Source of the DNA: Streptomyces sp. NBC_00461
GTDB lineage: Bacteria > Actinomycetota > Actinomycetes > Streptomycetales > Streptomycetaceae
NCBI RefSeq assembly: GCF_036013935.1
Contig: NZ_CP107902.1
Coordinates: 2,265,001 to 2,329,000 of the forward strand
Direction: 5' to 3'
Length of the DNA stretch: 64,000 bases
Shown here: positions 30,866 through 39,817 of the stretch, in pieces
Position numbering within the stretch: the first letter of the stretch is position 1
Layout of the letters: every line of letters begins with the position of its first letter
Notes under the pieces: generated by a model
Told to the model about the DNA's origin: nothing
The model's database searches: none
Seen by the model: the letters and a program-made list of their open reading frames with translations, nothing else
Translations under genes and position numbers: made by a program

Positions 30866-32319
30866 CTGCTGTGCCCCGGCTGGTCATTGCCGCGCCGACG
30901 TCCGGCAGCGGCAAGACCACCGTCGCCACGGGTCTGATGGCCGCGCTCGCCGCGCGGGGGCTCGCCGTGTCTCCGCACAAGGTGGGCCCTGACTACATCG
31001 ATCCCGGGTATCACGCGCTCGCCACCGGACGGGTGGGGCGGAACCTCGACGCGTACCTGTGCGGGCCGGAGCTGGTCGGGCCGTTGTTCCTGCACGGGGC
31101 CCGCGGGTGTGACATCGCCGTCGTCGAGGGTGTGATGGGGATGTTCGACGGGGCCGCGGGGGAAGGTGAACTGGCGTCCACCGCCCATGTGGCGAAGCTG
31201 CTCGGGGCGCCGGTGGTGCTGGTCGTCGACGCTTCGTCGCAGTCGCGGTCCGTGGCGGCGCTGGTGCACGGGTTCGCGTCCTGGGACCCCGAGGTGCGGG
31301 TCGGGGGTGTGATCCTCAACAAGGTCGCGTCCGACCGGCACGAGGAGTTGCTGCGGGAGGCGTTGGAGTCGGCCGGGGTGCCTGTGCTGGGGGTGCTGCG
31401 GCGGGTCGCGCAGGTGGATACGCCTTCCCGGCATCTGGGGTTGGTGCCGGTCGCCGAGCGGCGGGCCGCGGCGGTCGAGGCTGTTGCCGCGATGGCCGCG
31501 CAGGTGGGCGCGGGGTGTGATCTCGACGGGCTGGTCGCGCTGGCGCGGAGTGCGGGGGCGTTGTCGTGTGTGGGGTGGGATGCGGCTGAGGCGCTTGCTT
31601 CCTCGCCCCCGCCGCCCCTTCCCGTCCCGTCCCTGGGGGCTGCGCCCCCGGGCCCCCGCTATCGGCCTGAACGGCCTCGTCCTCAAACTCCCCCAGAGGG
31701 GGGACCCCCAGACGGGCTGGATGTGGTGGCCGTTGCCGGTGGGGCTGCTTTCAGCTTCTCCTATGCCGAACACGGTGAGCTGCTGGGTGCCGCCGGTGCC
31801 GAGGTCGTCGTCTTCGATCCGCTGCGGGACGAGCAACTGCCCGACGGGACCCGCGGGTTGGTCATCGGGGGCGGTTTTCCCGAGGTGTACGCCGCTGAGC
31901 TGTCCGCCAACGAGCCCCTGCGCAAAGCCGTCGCGGACCTCGCGGCGAGCGGCGCTCCCGTCGCCGCCGAGTGTGCCGGGCTGCTGTATCTGTGCCGGGA
32001 GATCGACGGGCTGCCCATGTGCGGGGTGCTCGACGCCGGCGCGCGGATGTCCGAGCGGCTCACCCTCGGGTACCGGGATGCCGTCGCCGTGAGCGACAGT
32101 GTGCTGGCCGCCGCCGGGACCCGGATGCGGGGGCACGAGTTTCATCGGACGGTCGTCGAGCCCGGGGCGGGGGCGGCTCCCGCGTGGGGCGTGCGCTCCC
32201 CGGCGCCGCGCGTCGAAGGTTTCGTACAACAAGGTGTGCACGCGAGTTATGTGCACACGCACTGGGCGTCCGAGCCCGGTGTCGCCCGTCGGTTCGTGGA
32301 GAGGTGCCGGACGTCATGA
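30859..32319 (+). CDS. cobB: Cobyrinate/hydrogenobyrinate a,c-diamide synthase with an inserted Pro-rich linker
   Basis: A 486-residue glutamine-dependent amidase. P-loop APTSGSGKTT (12-21), KVGPDYIDPGYH; C-terminal glutaminase nucleophile in AECAGLLYLC (Cys372). Between the two domains (about residues 249-290) lies a Pro/Gly/Arg-rich stretch with no family counterpart. Its DNA (about 31634-31720) is a copy of a GC-rich Streptomyces intergenic repeat that also occurs at 57143-57211. The insertion keeps the frame open, so the protein is probably functional with a longer linker. GTG 30859 (VVTAVPRLV) overlaps cobO by 7 nt. Confidence 0.94.
   Translation: MVTAVPRLVIAAPTSGSGKTTVATGLMAALAARGLAVSPHKVGPDYIDPGYHALATGRVGRNLDAYLCGPELVGPLFLHGARGCDIAVVEGVMGMFDGAAGEGELASTAHVAKLLGAPVVLVVDASSQSRSVAALVHGFASWDPEVRVGGVILNKVASDRHEELLREALESAGVPVLGVLRRVAQVDTPSRHLGLVPVAERRAAAVEAVAAMAAQVGAGCDLDGLVALARSAGALSCVGWDAAEALASSPPPPLPVPSLGAAPPGPRYRPERPRPQTPPEGGPPDGLDVVAVAGGAAFSFSYAEHGELLGAAGAEVVVFDPLRDEQLPDGTRGLVIGGGFPEVYAAELSANEPLRKAVADLAASGAPVAAECAGLLYLCREIDGLPMCGVLDAGARMSERLTLGYRDAVAVSDSVLAAAGTRMRGHEFHRTVVEPGAGAAPAWGVRSPAPRVEGFVQQGVHASYVHTHWASEPGVARRFVERCRTS
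31634..31720 (+). repeat. Intergenic-type GC-rich repeat element inside cobB
   Basis: The pattern TGGGGGCTGC, CCCCCG, CGGCCTGAACGGCCTCGTCC, TCAAAC and finally GACGGGCTG matches, in order, the element at 57143-57211 in the non-coding gap after the MFS gene. It contains short palindromes (GGGGGCTGCGCCCCC). This class of repeat is common between Streptomyces genes, as I recall; here it sits in frame within a gene. Confidence 0.8.
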
Positions 32320-33068
32320 GCAGCAGCAGGCTGATCGGGGTCGGGGTGGGTCCCGGGGATCCGGAGCTGGTGACCGTCAAGGGCGTCAACGCCCTGCGCG
32401 CGGCCGATGTGGTTGTCGTGCCCGTGATGGCCGCGCCGGACGGGAAGGACGGCGGGGAGCGCGGGCGGGCCGAGGCCACCGTGCTGCACTACGTTCCGGA
32501 GGAGAAGGTCGTCCGGGTCGTGTTCGCCCTCAACGAGCGCAGCGACCGGGCGCGGCGGGAGGCCGCCTGGGACGCGGCCGGGGAGCGGGTCGCCGGACTG
32601 CTGCGGGAGCGCGGCACCGTCGCGTTCGCCACCATCGGCGATCCCAACGTGTACTCGACCTTCACCTATCTCGCGCTGACCATCGCCGAACTGGTGCCGG
32701 GGACCGTGGTGGAGACCGTGCCCGGGATCACCGCGATGCAGGATCTGGCGGCGCGGTCGGGCGCTGTGCTCACCGAGGGCACCGAGCCGCTCACCCTGGT
32801 GCCCGTCACCGCCGGGGCGGCCGTGCTCAAGGACGCGCTCAGCGGGCCCGGCACCGTCGTCGCCTACAAGTTCGGGCGGCAGGCCGGTGAGGTCGCCGAG
32901 GCGCTGCGCGAGACCGGGCGGCTCGCCGACGCGGTGTGGGGGTCGGCGCTGGGGCTGGACTCCGAGTCGATCCGGCCGGCCGCCGAGCTCGACGGCGCCC
33001 CGCTGCCGTACCTGTCCACGCTCATCGCGCCCGCGCGGCGTGACGGCGGGCGGGGCGGCAAGTTGTGA
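32316..33068 (+). CDS. cobI: Precorrin-2 C20-methyltransferase
   Basis: A 250-residue SAM-dependent tetrapyrrole methylase (class III). GVGVGPGDPELVTVKGVNAL (8-27) is the SAM-binding GxGxGxxD-type loop, TIGDPNVYSTFTYL the second conserved motif, and VETVPGITAMQDLAA the third, all as in CobI/CbiL, which methylates C20 of precorrin-2. It starts within the cobB stop (ATGA). It is the last gene of the first cob transcript before the convergent ZIP gene. Confidence 0.94.
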   Translation: MSSSRLIGVGVGPGDPELVTVKGVNALRAADVVVVPVMAAPDGKDGGERGRAEATVLHYVPEEKVVRVVFALNERSDRARREAAWDAAGERVAGLLRERGTVAFATIGDPNVYSTFTYLALTIAELVPGTVVETVPGITAMQDLAARSGAVLTEGTEPLTLVPVTAGAAVLKDALSGPGTVVAYKFGRQAGEVAEALRETGRLADAVWGSALGLDSESIRPAAELDGAPLPYLSTLIAPARRDGGRGGKL

Positions 33069-33088
33069 GACTCGGCGAAGGGCCCGTC

Positions 33089-33817
33089 TCAGCTCGCGAT
33101 GCCCACCACCAGCCAGATGAACAGCACGCCCGCCACCGTGCACAGCAGGGTCGAGCGGGCGGGGTGTTCGTGGTGCGCCTCGGGCAGGATCTCGGCCGCG
33201 GCGAGATAGAGGAGTACGCCGCCGAAGAGACCCAGATAGCCGCCGAGCAGGCCCGCCGGGATGGTGACGAACGCGGTCGAGGCCGCGCCGACGACCGGTG
33301 CCGCCGCGTCCGCGAACAGCATCGTGAGCGCCTTGCGGCGGGCGTTCCCGTACAGGCTCGTGATCGTGTACGTGTTGAAGCCGTCCGCGAAGTCGTGGGC
33401 GACCACGGCCAGCGCGACCGCCGTGCCCATGCCCTCGCCGACCTGGAAGGCCGCGCCGATCGCCACGCCGTCCATGGCGCTGTGCCCGACCATCGCCGCG
33501 GCCGCGGTCAGACCCACCTCGGGCGCCCGGCCGTTGGTCTCCTCCCCGCCGTGGGAGGCCTGGCGGGCGGCCAGCAGCCGTTCCACCAAGTGGGCCAGCA
33601 GGAATCCGGCCACGAACAGGAGCAGGGCCGCCGGCACGCCGAAGACCTCGCCGCCCGCCGTCTTGAGCGCCTCCGGCAACAGGTCCAGGCCGACCACACC
33701 GAGCATCAGGCCGCCGGCCAGGCCGAGGACCAGATGGCGACGGTCGGTCACCCGCTGTGCCGTCCAGCCGCCGGCCAGCGTCATCAGGAACGCGCCGAGC
33801 GCGACGAAGACCGCCAT
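33089..33817 (-). CDS. ZIP-family metal transporter
   Basis: A 242-residue membrane protein with about 8 TM helices. ZIP signatures include GHSAMDGVAIGAAFQ (helix 4, metal-binding His, Asp) and VALAVVAHDFADGFNT (helix 5, His and Asp). It contains a short His/Glu loop (about 84-95) and AEILPEAHHEHPAR near the end. ZIP proteins bring Zn, Mn, Fe or Co into the cytoplasm. Embedded in the cob cluster on the opposite strand, cobalt or zinc supply for corrin synthesis is a reasonable guess, not shown. Converges on cobI with a 20-nt gap. Confidence 0.85.
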   Translation of the reverse strand: MAVFVALGAFLMTLAGGWTAQRVTDRRHLVLGLAGGLMLGVVGLDLLPEALKTAGGEVFGVPAALLLFVAGFLLAHLVERLLAARQASHGGEETNGRAPEVGLTAAAAMVGHSAMDGVAIGAAFQVGEGMGTAVALAVVAHDFADGFNTYTITSLYGNARRKALTMLFADAAAPVVGAASTAFVTIPAGLLGGYLGLFGGVLLYLAAAEILPEAHHEHPARSTLLCTVAGVLFIWLVVGIAS

Positions 33818-33913
33818 GTGCCCTTGCTATCCGATCAGCCCCCGTTCGCGCACATCCGGCAGCCGTTGCGGCGCCACCGTTAAGACGTTTTGTACGAGAG
33901 AGGACCGATTTCC

Positions 33914-34732
33914 ATGGCCGATGCCCCCACCGGCAAGGTGACCTTCGTCGGTGCCGGCCCCGGCGCCGCCGACCTGCTGACGTTCCGTGCCGCGCGCGCC
34001 ATCGCCGAGGCCGACGTCGTGATCTGGGCCGCGAGCCTGGTCCAGGCGGAGGTCCTCGACCACGCGCGCGAGGGCGCGGAGATCCTCGACTCGGCGACGA
34101 TGTCGCTGGAGGACGTCGTCGCCGTCTACGAGCGGGCCCGGGACAAGGGCCTGCGCGTCGCACGTATCCACTCCGGTGATCCCGCCCTGTGGGGCGGCAC
34201 GCAGGAGCAGCTCGACCGGTGTGCGCGGATCGGCATCGGGACGGAGGTCGTGCCGGGCGTGTCCGCCTTCTCGGCGGTCGCCGCCCTCGCGCAGCGCGAG
34301 CTGACCATTCCCGAGGTCGCGCAGTCCGTGGTCCTCACCCGGCTCGGCGGCGGCAAGACGCCGATGCCGCCCGGGGAGGAGGTGCGGGAGTTCGCCAAAC
34401 ACGGCACGACCATGGCGATCTTCCTGTCCGCCGCCCGCAGCGGGCAGTTGGTGCGGGAGCTGCTGGAGGGCGGCTATCCGACGTCCACTCCGGTCGTCGT
34501 CGCCTATCAGGCGACGTGGCCGGAGGAGCTGGTGGTGCGGTGCACGATCGCGACGCTGGAGGAGACGGTCAAGGAGCACAAGCTCTGGAAGCACACCCTC
34601 TTCCTGGTCGGGCCGGCGCTGGGCGCCGAGGGCACGCGCTCGCACCTGTACCACCCCGGTCACTTCCACGGCTATCGCAAGGCCGACCCGGAGGCCCGGA
34701 AGGCCCTGCGCTCGCGGGGTGCCAGTACGTGA
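33914..34732 (+). CDS. cobM: Precorrin-4 C11-methyltransferase
   Basis: A 272-residue SAM-dependent methylase of the CobM/CbiF group. GAGPGAADLLTFRAARAI (16-33), the HSGDPALWGGTQEQ motif (about 87-100), EVVPGVSAFSAVAALAQREL and the VILTR-like VVLTRLGGGKTPMP region identify it. It methylates C11 of precorrin-4 (or cobalt-precorrin-4). ATG 33914 has GAGAGGA upstream; an ATG 24 nt earlier lacks one. It heads the second cob transcript, divergent from the ZIP gene with 96 nt between. Confidence 0.94.
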   Translation: MADAPTGKVTFVGAGPGAADLLTFRAARAIAEADVVIWAASLVQAEVLDHAREGAEILDSATMSLEDVVAVYERARDKGLRVARIHSGDPALWGGTQEQLDRCARIGIGTEVVPGVSAFSAVAALAQRELTIPEVAQSVVLTRLGGGKTPMPPGEEVREFAKHGTTMAIFLSAARSGQLVRELLEGGYPTSTPVVVAYQATWPEELVVRCTIATLEETVKEHKLWKHTLFLVGPALGAEGTRSHLYHPGHFHGYRKADPEARKALRSRGAST

Positions 34733-35970
34733 TCACGGTTGTCGGTACGGGGACGGGCGCGCCGGTTCCGCTCGATGCGGTGGCGGGGGCCGAGCTCGTC
34801 GTGGGCGGGCGACGGCACCTGGACGCGGTACGGCTGCCCGAGACCGCCGAGCGCATCGTCCTCGGCCCGCTCGCGCCCGCCCTGGACGCCATGGAGGAGT
34901 ACGTCGGGAAAGGCCGGCGCGTGGTCGTGCTGGCCTCCGGGGACCCCGGGTTCTTCGGGATCGTGCGGGCGCTGGCCGAACGGTTCGGTGCGCAGCGCCT
35001 CGACGTCAGACCCGGCGTCTCATCCATCGCCACCGCCTTCGCCCGGCTGGGGCTGACCTGGGACGACGCGGTCGTCGTCAGCGCGCACGGGCGGGATCCG
35101 CGCACGGCCGTCAACGTCTGCCGGGCGCACCCGAAGGTCGCCGTGCTGACCGGTCCCGGTGCCGGTCCGGCGGAACTCGGCGCCGCGCTCGCCCGCACCG
35201 CACCCGGGCGGGTCCTCGTCGTCGCCTCCGCGCTCGGCTCGCAGGACGAGCGTCTGGAGCGGGTCTCCCCCGCCGAGGCCGCGAGCCGCGACTGGGGTAC
35301 GGCGGTGAGTGTCGTCCTGTGCCTGGACGAGATGCGGGTGCTCGGTCCCGTACGGACGCTCGCGGGCGCGGCCTACCGGCCGTCTGCCGGGTGGGCGCTG
35401 GACGAGGGCGACTTCGCGCACCGCGACTCGATGATCACCAAGTTCGAGGTGCGGGCGCTGGCCCTGGCGCGGCTCGGGCCACGCCCCGGCGACCTGGTCT
35501 GGGACATCGGCTCCGGCTCGGGATCCGTGGCCGTGGAGTGCGCGCGGCTGGGCGCCGCGGTCAGCGCGGTCGAGAAGGCCCCGGACGGGGTGGAGCGGAT
35601 CCGCGCCAACGCGGGTGCGCACGGTGTCGACGTGCACGTGGTGCACGGGGAGGCGCCCGCGGTGCTGTCCCGACTCGACGATCCCGACGCGGTGTTCGTC
35701 GGGGGCGGCGGGCGCGAGCTGCCCGGGATCGTCGGCGCGTGCGCGCGGCGGGCCCGGCGGACGGTCGTGGTCGCCCTGGCCGCGCTGGACCGGGTGCCCG
35801 CGGTGCGCACCGCGCTCACCGGCGCCGGTCTCGACTGCGGCGGGGTGCTGTTGCAGTCGTCCCGGCTCGCGCCACTGCCGGGGGACGTGTCCCGGCTGGC
35901 GGCGACCAATCCCGTTTTCCTGCTGTGGGGTGCACGAACCCCCGTCTCTCGTGAAGGAGTTGCTCTGTGA
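34729..35970 (+). CDS. cobL: Precorrin-6Y C5,15-methyltransferase (decarboxylating)
   Basis: A 413-residue fusion of two methylases. The N-terminal CbiE-type part has ITVVGTGTGAPVPLDAV and VVVLASGDPGFFGIVRAL; the C-terminal CbiT part (about 225-413) has the seven-strand MTase loop DIGSGSGSVAVECARLG and the DAVFVGGGGRELP segment. It methylates C5 and C15 and removes the acetate carboxyl. GTG start overlaps the cobM stop (GTGA). The next gene starts in its stop likewise. Confidence 0.94.
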   Translation: MITVVGTGTGAPVPLDAVAGAELVVGGRRHLDAVRLPETAERIVLGPLAPALDAMEEYVGKGRRVVVLASGDPGFFGIVRALAERFGAQRLDVRPGVSSIATAFARLGLTWDDAVVVSAHGRDPRTAVNVCRAHPKVAVLTGPGAGPAELGAALARTAPGRVLVVASALGSQDERLERVSPAEAASRDWGTAVSVVLCLDEMRVLGPVRTLAGAAYRPSAGWALDEGDFAHRDSMITKFEVRALALARLGPRPGDLVWDIGSGSGSVAVECARLGAAVSAVEKAPDGVERIRANAGAHGVDVHVVHGEAPAVLSRLDDPDAVFVGGGGRELPGIVGACARRARRTVVVALAALDRVPAVRTALTGAGLDCGGVLLQSSRLAPLPGDVSRLAATNPVFLLWGARTPVSREGVAL

Positions 35971-37700
35971 TCGGCCTCATTTCCGCCACCGCGGCGGGGG
36001 CGGCGGCACGCGACCGGCTGGCCGCGGCGTGGCCGGACCGCACGCGTGTGTACGAGGGTCCCGTCAAGGACGCCGTACGGACCGCGTTCGCGCAGTGCGA
36101 GCAGCTCGTGTGTTTCCTGGCGACCGGGGCCGTCGTACGGCTCGTGGCGCCCCTGCTGGGTGACAAGGCGTCCGACCCGGGTGTGGTGTGCGTCGACGAG
36201 GGCGGGCGGTTCGCCGTGTCGCTGCTGGGTGGGCACGGGGGCGGCGCCAATGAACTCGCCCTGGAGGTGGGTGAGTTGCTGGGTGCCGAGCCGGTGGTGA
36301 CCACGGCGACGGACGCCGTCGGCATCCCCGGCCTGGACACGCTCGGTCTTCCCGTGGAGGGCGACGTCGCCGGGGTGACGCGGGCCCTGCTGGACGGCGA
36401 GCCGGTCGCGCTGGACGCCGAGGTGTCATGGCCGCTGCCGCCGTTGCCGTTCGCCGCGCAGGGCACGCACACCGTCAGGCTCACGGATCGCGCGGTCGAA
36501 CCGGCCGACAGTGAGGTGCTGTTGCGTCCGCCGTCCCTCGTCGTCGGCGTCGGCGCGTCCAGGGGCGCCCCGGCCGACGAGGTGCTCGCTCTGGTCGAGG
36601 ACGCGTTGCGCGACGCGGGACTGTCGCCTCGCAGCGTCGCCTGGCTCGCCACCGTGGACGCCAAGCGCGAGGAGCCCGGCATCGTCGAGGCGGCCGCACG
36701 GCTCGGCGTGCCCGTGATGACGTACTCCGCCCAGGAGTTGACGGGGGTCGAGGTCCCCAACCCCTCCGAGGCGCCCCTCTCGGCCGTCGGCACCCCCTCC
36801 GTCGCCGAGGCCGCCGCGCTCGTACGGGGCGGTGAACTCCTCGTCCCCAAGCGGAAGTCGGCACGCGCGGACGGGCATGCCTCGATGGCGACCTGCGCCG
36901 TCGTACGACGTCCCGCGCGCGGCCGGCTCGCGGTCGTCGGGCTCGGCCCCGGCGCCCGCGATCTGCTCACCCCGCGCGCCACGGCCGAACTGCGGCGCGC
37001 CTCCGTGCTCGTGGGCCTCGACCAGTACGTCGACCAGATCCGTGACCTGCTGCGGCCCGGCACCCGGGTCCTGGAGTCCGGGCTGGGCGCCGAGGAGGAG
37101 CGGGCGCGGACCGCGGTGGCCGAGGCCCGGACGGGGCAGGCCGTCGCGCTGATCGGCAGCGGCGACGCCGGCGTGTACGCGATGGCTTCCCCGGCGCTCG
37201 CCGAGGCCTCCGACGACATCGACGTGATCGGCGTACCGGGCGTCACCGCCGCCCTCGCCGCCGGCGCGATCCTCGGCGCACCGCTCGGCCACGACCACGT
37301 CTCGATCAGCCTCTCCGACCTGCACACACCGTGGGAGGTCATCGAGCGGCGGGTCCGCGCGGCGGCCGAGGCGGACCTCGTGGTCACCTTCTACAACCCC
37401 CGTTCCCGGGGCCGGGACTGGCAGTTGCCGAAGGCGCTGGCGATCCTCGCCGAGCACCGGGAGCCGACGACTCCGGTCGGCGTCGTACGCAACGCGTCGC
37501 GGCCGGACGAGTCCAGCCGGGTCACGTCCCTGGTCTCGCTCGACCCGGCGACGGTCGACATGATGACGGTGGTGACCGTGGGCAACACGGCGACCCGTGA
37601 GATCGCGGGCCGCATGGTGACCCCGCGCGGCTACCGCTGGCAGGACACCTCGTCGACGAGCGGCTCCGCCGTGGGGCAGGGACAGGGAGACGTCCGGTGA
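35967..37700 (+). CDS. cobJ: CbiG-CobJ fusion (cobalamin protein G / precorrin-3B C17-methyltransferase)
   Basis: A 577-residue two-part protein. Residues about 1-315 are CbiG-like: FLATGAVVRLVAPLL, DKASDPGVVCVDEGGRFAVSLLGGHGGGANELA and the C-terminal ASRGAPADEVL / AWLATVDAKREEPGI region. Residues about 318-577 are CobJ/CbiH: VVGLGPGARDLLTPRA, LIGSGDAGVYAMASP, VPGVTAALAAGAILGAPLG and VTFYNPRSRGRDWQL. CobJ contracts the ring by methylating C17; CbiG opens the delta-lactone in the anaerobic route. GTG start with GAAGGAG at about 10 nt, overlapping cobL (GTGA). Confidence 0.92.
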   Translation: MIGLISATAAGAAARDRLAAAWPDRTRVYEGPVKDAVRTAFAQCEQLVCFLATGAVVRLVAPLLGDKASDPGVVCVDEGGRFAVSLLGGHGGGANELALEVGELLGAEPVVTTATDAVGIPGLDTLGLPVEGDVAGVTRALLDGEPVALDAEVSWPLPPLPFAAQGTHTVRLTDRAVEPADSEVLLRPPSLVVGVGASRGAPADEVLALVEDALRDAGLSPRSVAWLATVDAKREEPGIVEAAARLGVPVMTYSAQELTGVEVPNPSEAPLSAVGTPSVAEAAALVRGGELLVPKRKSARADGHASMATCAVVRRPARGRLAVVGLGPGARDLLTPRATAELRRASVLVGLDQYVDQIRDLLRPGTRVLESGLGAEEERARTAVAEARTGQAVALIGSGDAGVYAMASPALAEASDDIDVIGVPGVTAALAAGAILGAPLGHDHVSISLSDLHTPWEVIERRVRAAAEADLVVTFYNPRSRGRDWQLPKALAILAEHREPTTPVGVVRNASRPDESSRVTSLVSLDPATVDMMTVVTVGNTATREIAGRMVTPRGYRWQDTSSTSGSAVGQGQGDVR

Positions 37701-37827
37701 ACCGTGTACTCCCGCCGGTCCGGCGGCCCTCCCGGGTCGTCCGGCGCCATCCCGTTTCCCCACCCGAGTCAGCGCCCGCCACACAGCCCGCCGAGCAGTC
37801 CGCCACCGCACATCCCGAGGAGACATC

Positions 37828-38754
37828 GTGACCACCCCGCCGCCCGCCCTGCTCATCGCCGGACATGGCACCCGGGACGAGGCCGGAGCCGAGGCGTTCC
37901 GCGACTTCGTACGGCAGCTGGGAGCCCGCCGCCCCGAACTGCCCGTGGCGGGCGGCTTCATCGAGCTGTCTCCGCCGCCGCTGGGCGAGGCGGTCACCGA
38001 GCTGGTGGAGCGGGGGGTACGGCGTTTCGCCGCCGTGCCGCTGATGCTGGTGTCCGCCGGGCACGCCAAGGGGGACATCCCTGCGGCGCTGGCCCGCGAG
38101 AAGGAGCGGCACGCGGGGATCTCGTACACCTACGGGCGTCCGCTGGGTCCGCACCCCTCGCTGCTCGCGGTCCTGGAGCGGCGGCTGGACGAGGCGCTCG
38201 GCTCCACCGTGCGCTCGCCCGAGGACCGCGCCGACGTGACCGTGCTGCTGGTCGGGCGCGGATCCACCGACCCCGATGCCAACGCCGAGGTGCACAAGGC
38301 GGCGCGACTGCTGTGGGAGGGGCGAGGGTACGCGGGTGTGGAGACGGCGTTCGTGTCACTGGCGGCACCCGACGTGCCCAGCGGCCTGGACCGGTGCGTC
38401 AAGCTGGGCGCCCGGCGGATCGTGGTCCTCCCGTACTTCCTCTTCACCGGCATCCTGCCGGACCGGGTGAAGCAGCAGACCGAGGGCTGGGCGGCCGCGC
38501 ACCCGGAGGTCGAGGTGCGCTCGGCGGACGTCATCGGCCCGGAGCCGGAGCTGCTCGATCTGGTGATGGAGCGGTACGAGGAGGCCGTGCAGGGCGATCT
38601 GCGGATGAACTGCGACTCGTGCGTGTACCGCATCGCGCTGCCGGGCTTCGAGGACAAGGTCGGTCTGCCGCAGCAGCCGCACTTCCACCCGGACGACGAC
38701 GGTCACCATCACCACCACGGGCACCACCACGGCGGACACGCTCATGCGCACTGA
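37828..38754 (+). CDS. cbiX: CbiX-type chelatase with a histidine-rich tail
   Basis: A 308-residue class II chelatase of the CbiX/SirB type. N-terminal half: LLIAGHGTRDEAG with His13, and LMLVSAGHAKGDIPAAL; second half: LVGRGSTDPDANAEV and YFLFTGILPDRV. The family inserts cobalt or iron into sirohydrochlorin. After MNCDSCVYR (about 257-265, possible metal or Fe-S ligands) the last 24 residues (285-308) contain about 14 His, a probable metal store or sensor. A GTG start follows CGAGGAGACATC. The gap of 127 nt after cobJ shows no gene. Confidence 0.9.
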   Translation: MTTPPPALLIAGHGTRDEAGAEAFRDFVRQLGARRPELPVAGGFIELSPPPLGEAVTELVERGVRRFAAVPLMLVSAGHAKGDIPAALAREKERHAGISYTYGRPLGPHPSLLAVLERRLDEALGSTVRSPEDRADVTVLLVGRGSTDPDANAEVHKAARLLWEGRGYAGVETAFVSLAAPDVPSGLDRCVKLGARRIVVLPYFLFTGILPDRVKQQTEGWAAAHPEVEVRSADVIGPEPELLDLVMERYEEAVQGDLRMNCDSCVYRIALPGFEDKVGLPQQPHFHPDDDGHHHHHGHHHGGHAHAH

Positions 38755-39817
38755 GGACGGCGCCGGGCCCGACCTGCGCCACCACGGGGACGCCGAGGTC
38801 CGTGACGACGGCTCCGCGCTGGTCGACCTGGCGGTGAACGTCCGCGCGGACACACCGCCGGCCTGGCTGCGCGAACGCATCGCCCGCTCGCTCGGCTCGC
38901 TCGCGGCCTATCCGGACGGGCGGGCCGCGCGGGCCGCGGTGGCGGAGCGGCACGGGCTCGGGGTGGAGCGGGTGCTGCTGACGGCGGGCGCGGCCGAGGC
39001 TTTCGTGCTGCTGGCCCGGGCGTTGAAGGTGCGCCGGCCCGTGGTGGTCCACCCCCAGTTCACGGAGCCGGAGGCGGCGCTGCGGGACGCGGGCCACTCG
39101 GTGCACCGGGTTCTGCTGCGGGCGGAGGACGGCTTCCGGCTGGACCCGGCGGCCGTCCCCGACGACGCGGACCTGGTGCTGATCGGCAACCCGACGAACC
39201 CCACCTCCGTCCTCCACTCCGCCTCGGTCATCGCCCGACTCGCCCGTCCTGGGCGAACGTTGGTGGTCGACGAGGCGTTCATGGACGCGGTGCCGGGTGA
39301 GCGGGAGGCGCTGGCCGGCCGGACGGACGTGCCGGGTCTGGTGGTCCTGCGCAGCCTGACCAAGACCTGGGGGCTGGCGGGACTCCGGATCGGCTACGTC
39401 CTCGCCGCCCCCGGGACGATCGCCGACCTGGAGCGCGCCCAGCCCCTGTGGCCGGTGTCCACGCCCGCGCTGGCGGCCGCCGAGGCCTGCGTCGGCCCGC
39501 AGGCGCTGGCGGAGGCGGCCCACGCGGCGCACCGCATCGCCACGGACCGGGCCCATCTGGTCGCCGGACTACGGGAGTTCGGGTCGGACGGGCTGCGGGT
39601 CGCCGAACCGGCCGAGGGCCCCTTCGTCCTCGTGCGGCTGCCCAGGGCGACGGCCGTACGCCGGCATCTGCGGGACCTGGGCTTCGCCGTACGGCGAGGT
39701 GACACGTTCCCGGGGCTGGGCGAGGAGTGGCTGCGGCTGGCGGTGCGGGACCGGGCGACGGTCAACTCCTTTCTGCAGGCACTCGACCGGGCGCTGACGC
39801 TGGCGTCGCATCACTGA
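38744..39817 (+). CDS. cobC: Threonine-phosphate decarboxylase-like aminotransferase (CobC/CobD type)
   Basis: A 357-residue PLP-dependent fold-type I protein. LVLIGNPTNPTSVL, VVDEAFMD and the PLP lysine in SLTKTWGLAGLRIGY (Lys207) are typical of the CobC family (Pseudomonas naming), related to histidinol-phosphate aminotransferase and to Salmonella CobD, which makes aminopropanol phosphate from threonine phosphate. The ATG overlaps the His-rich 3' end of cbiX by 11 nt. Last gene of the cob unit; its stop overlaps the first copy of a 194-bp repeat. Confidence 0.9.
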   Translation: MRTEDGAGPDLRHHGDAEVRDDGSALVDLAVNVRADTPPAWLRERIARSLGSLAAYPDGRAARAAVAERHGLGVERVLLTAGAAEAFVLLARALKVRRPVVVHPQFTEPEAALRDAGHSVHRVLLRAEDGFRLDPAAVPDDADLVLIGNPTNPTSVLHSASVIARLARPGRTLVVDEAFMDAVPGEREALAGRTDVPGLVVLRSLTKTWGLAGLRIGYVLAAPGTIADLERAQPLWPVSTPALAAAEACVGPQALAEAAHAAHRIATDRAHLVAGLREFGSDGLRVAEPAEGPFVLVRLPRATAVRRHLRDLGFAVRRGDTFPGLGEEWLRLAVRDRATVNSFLQALDRALTLASHH

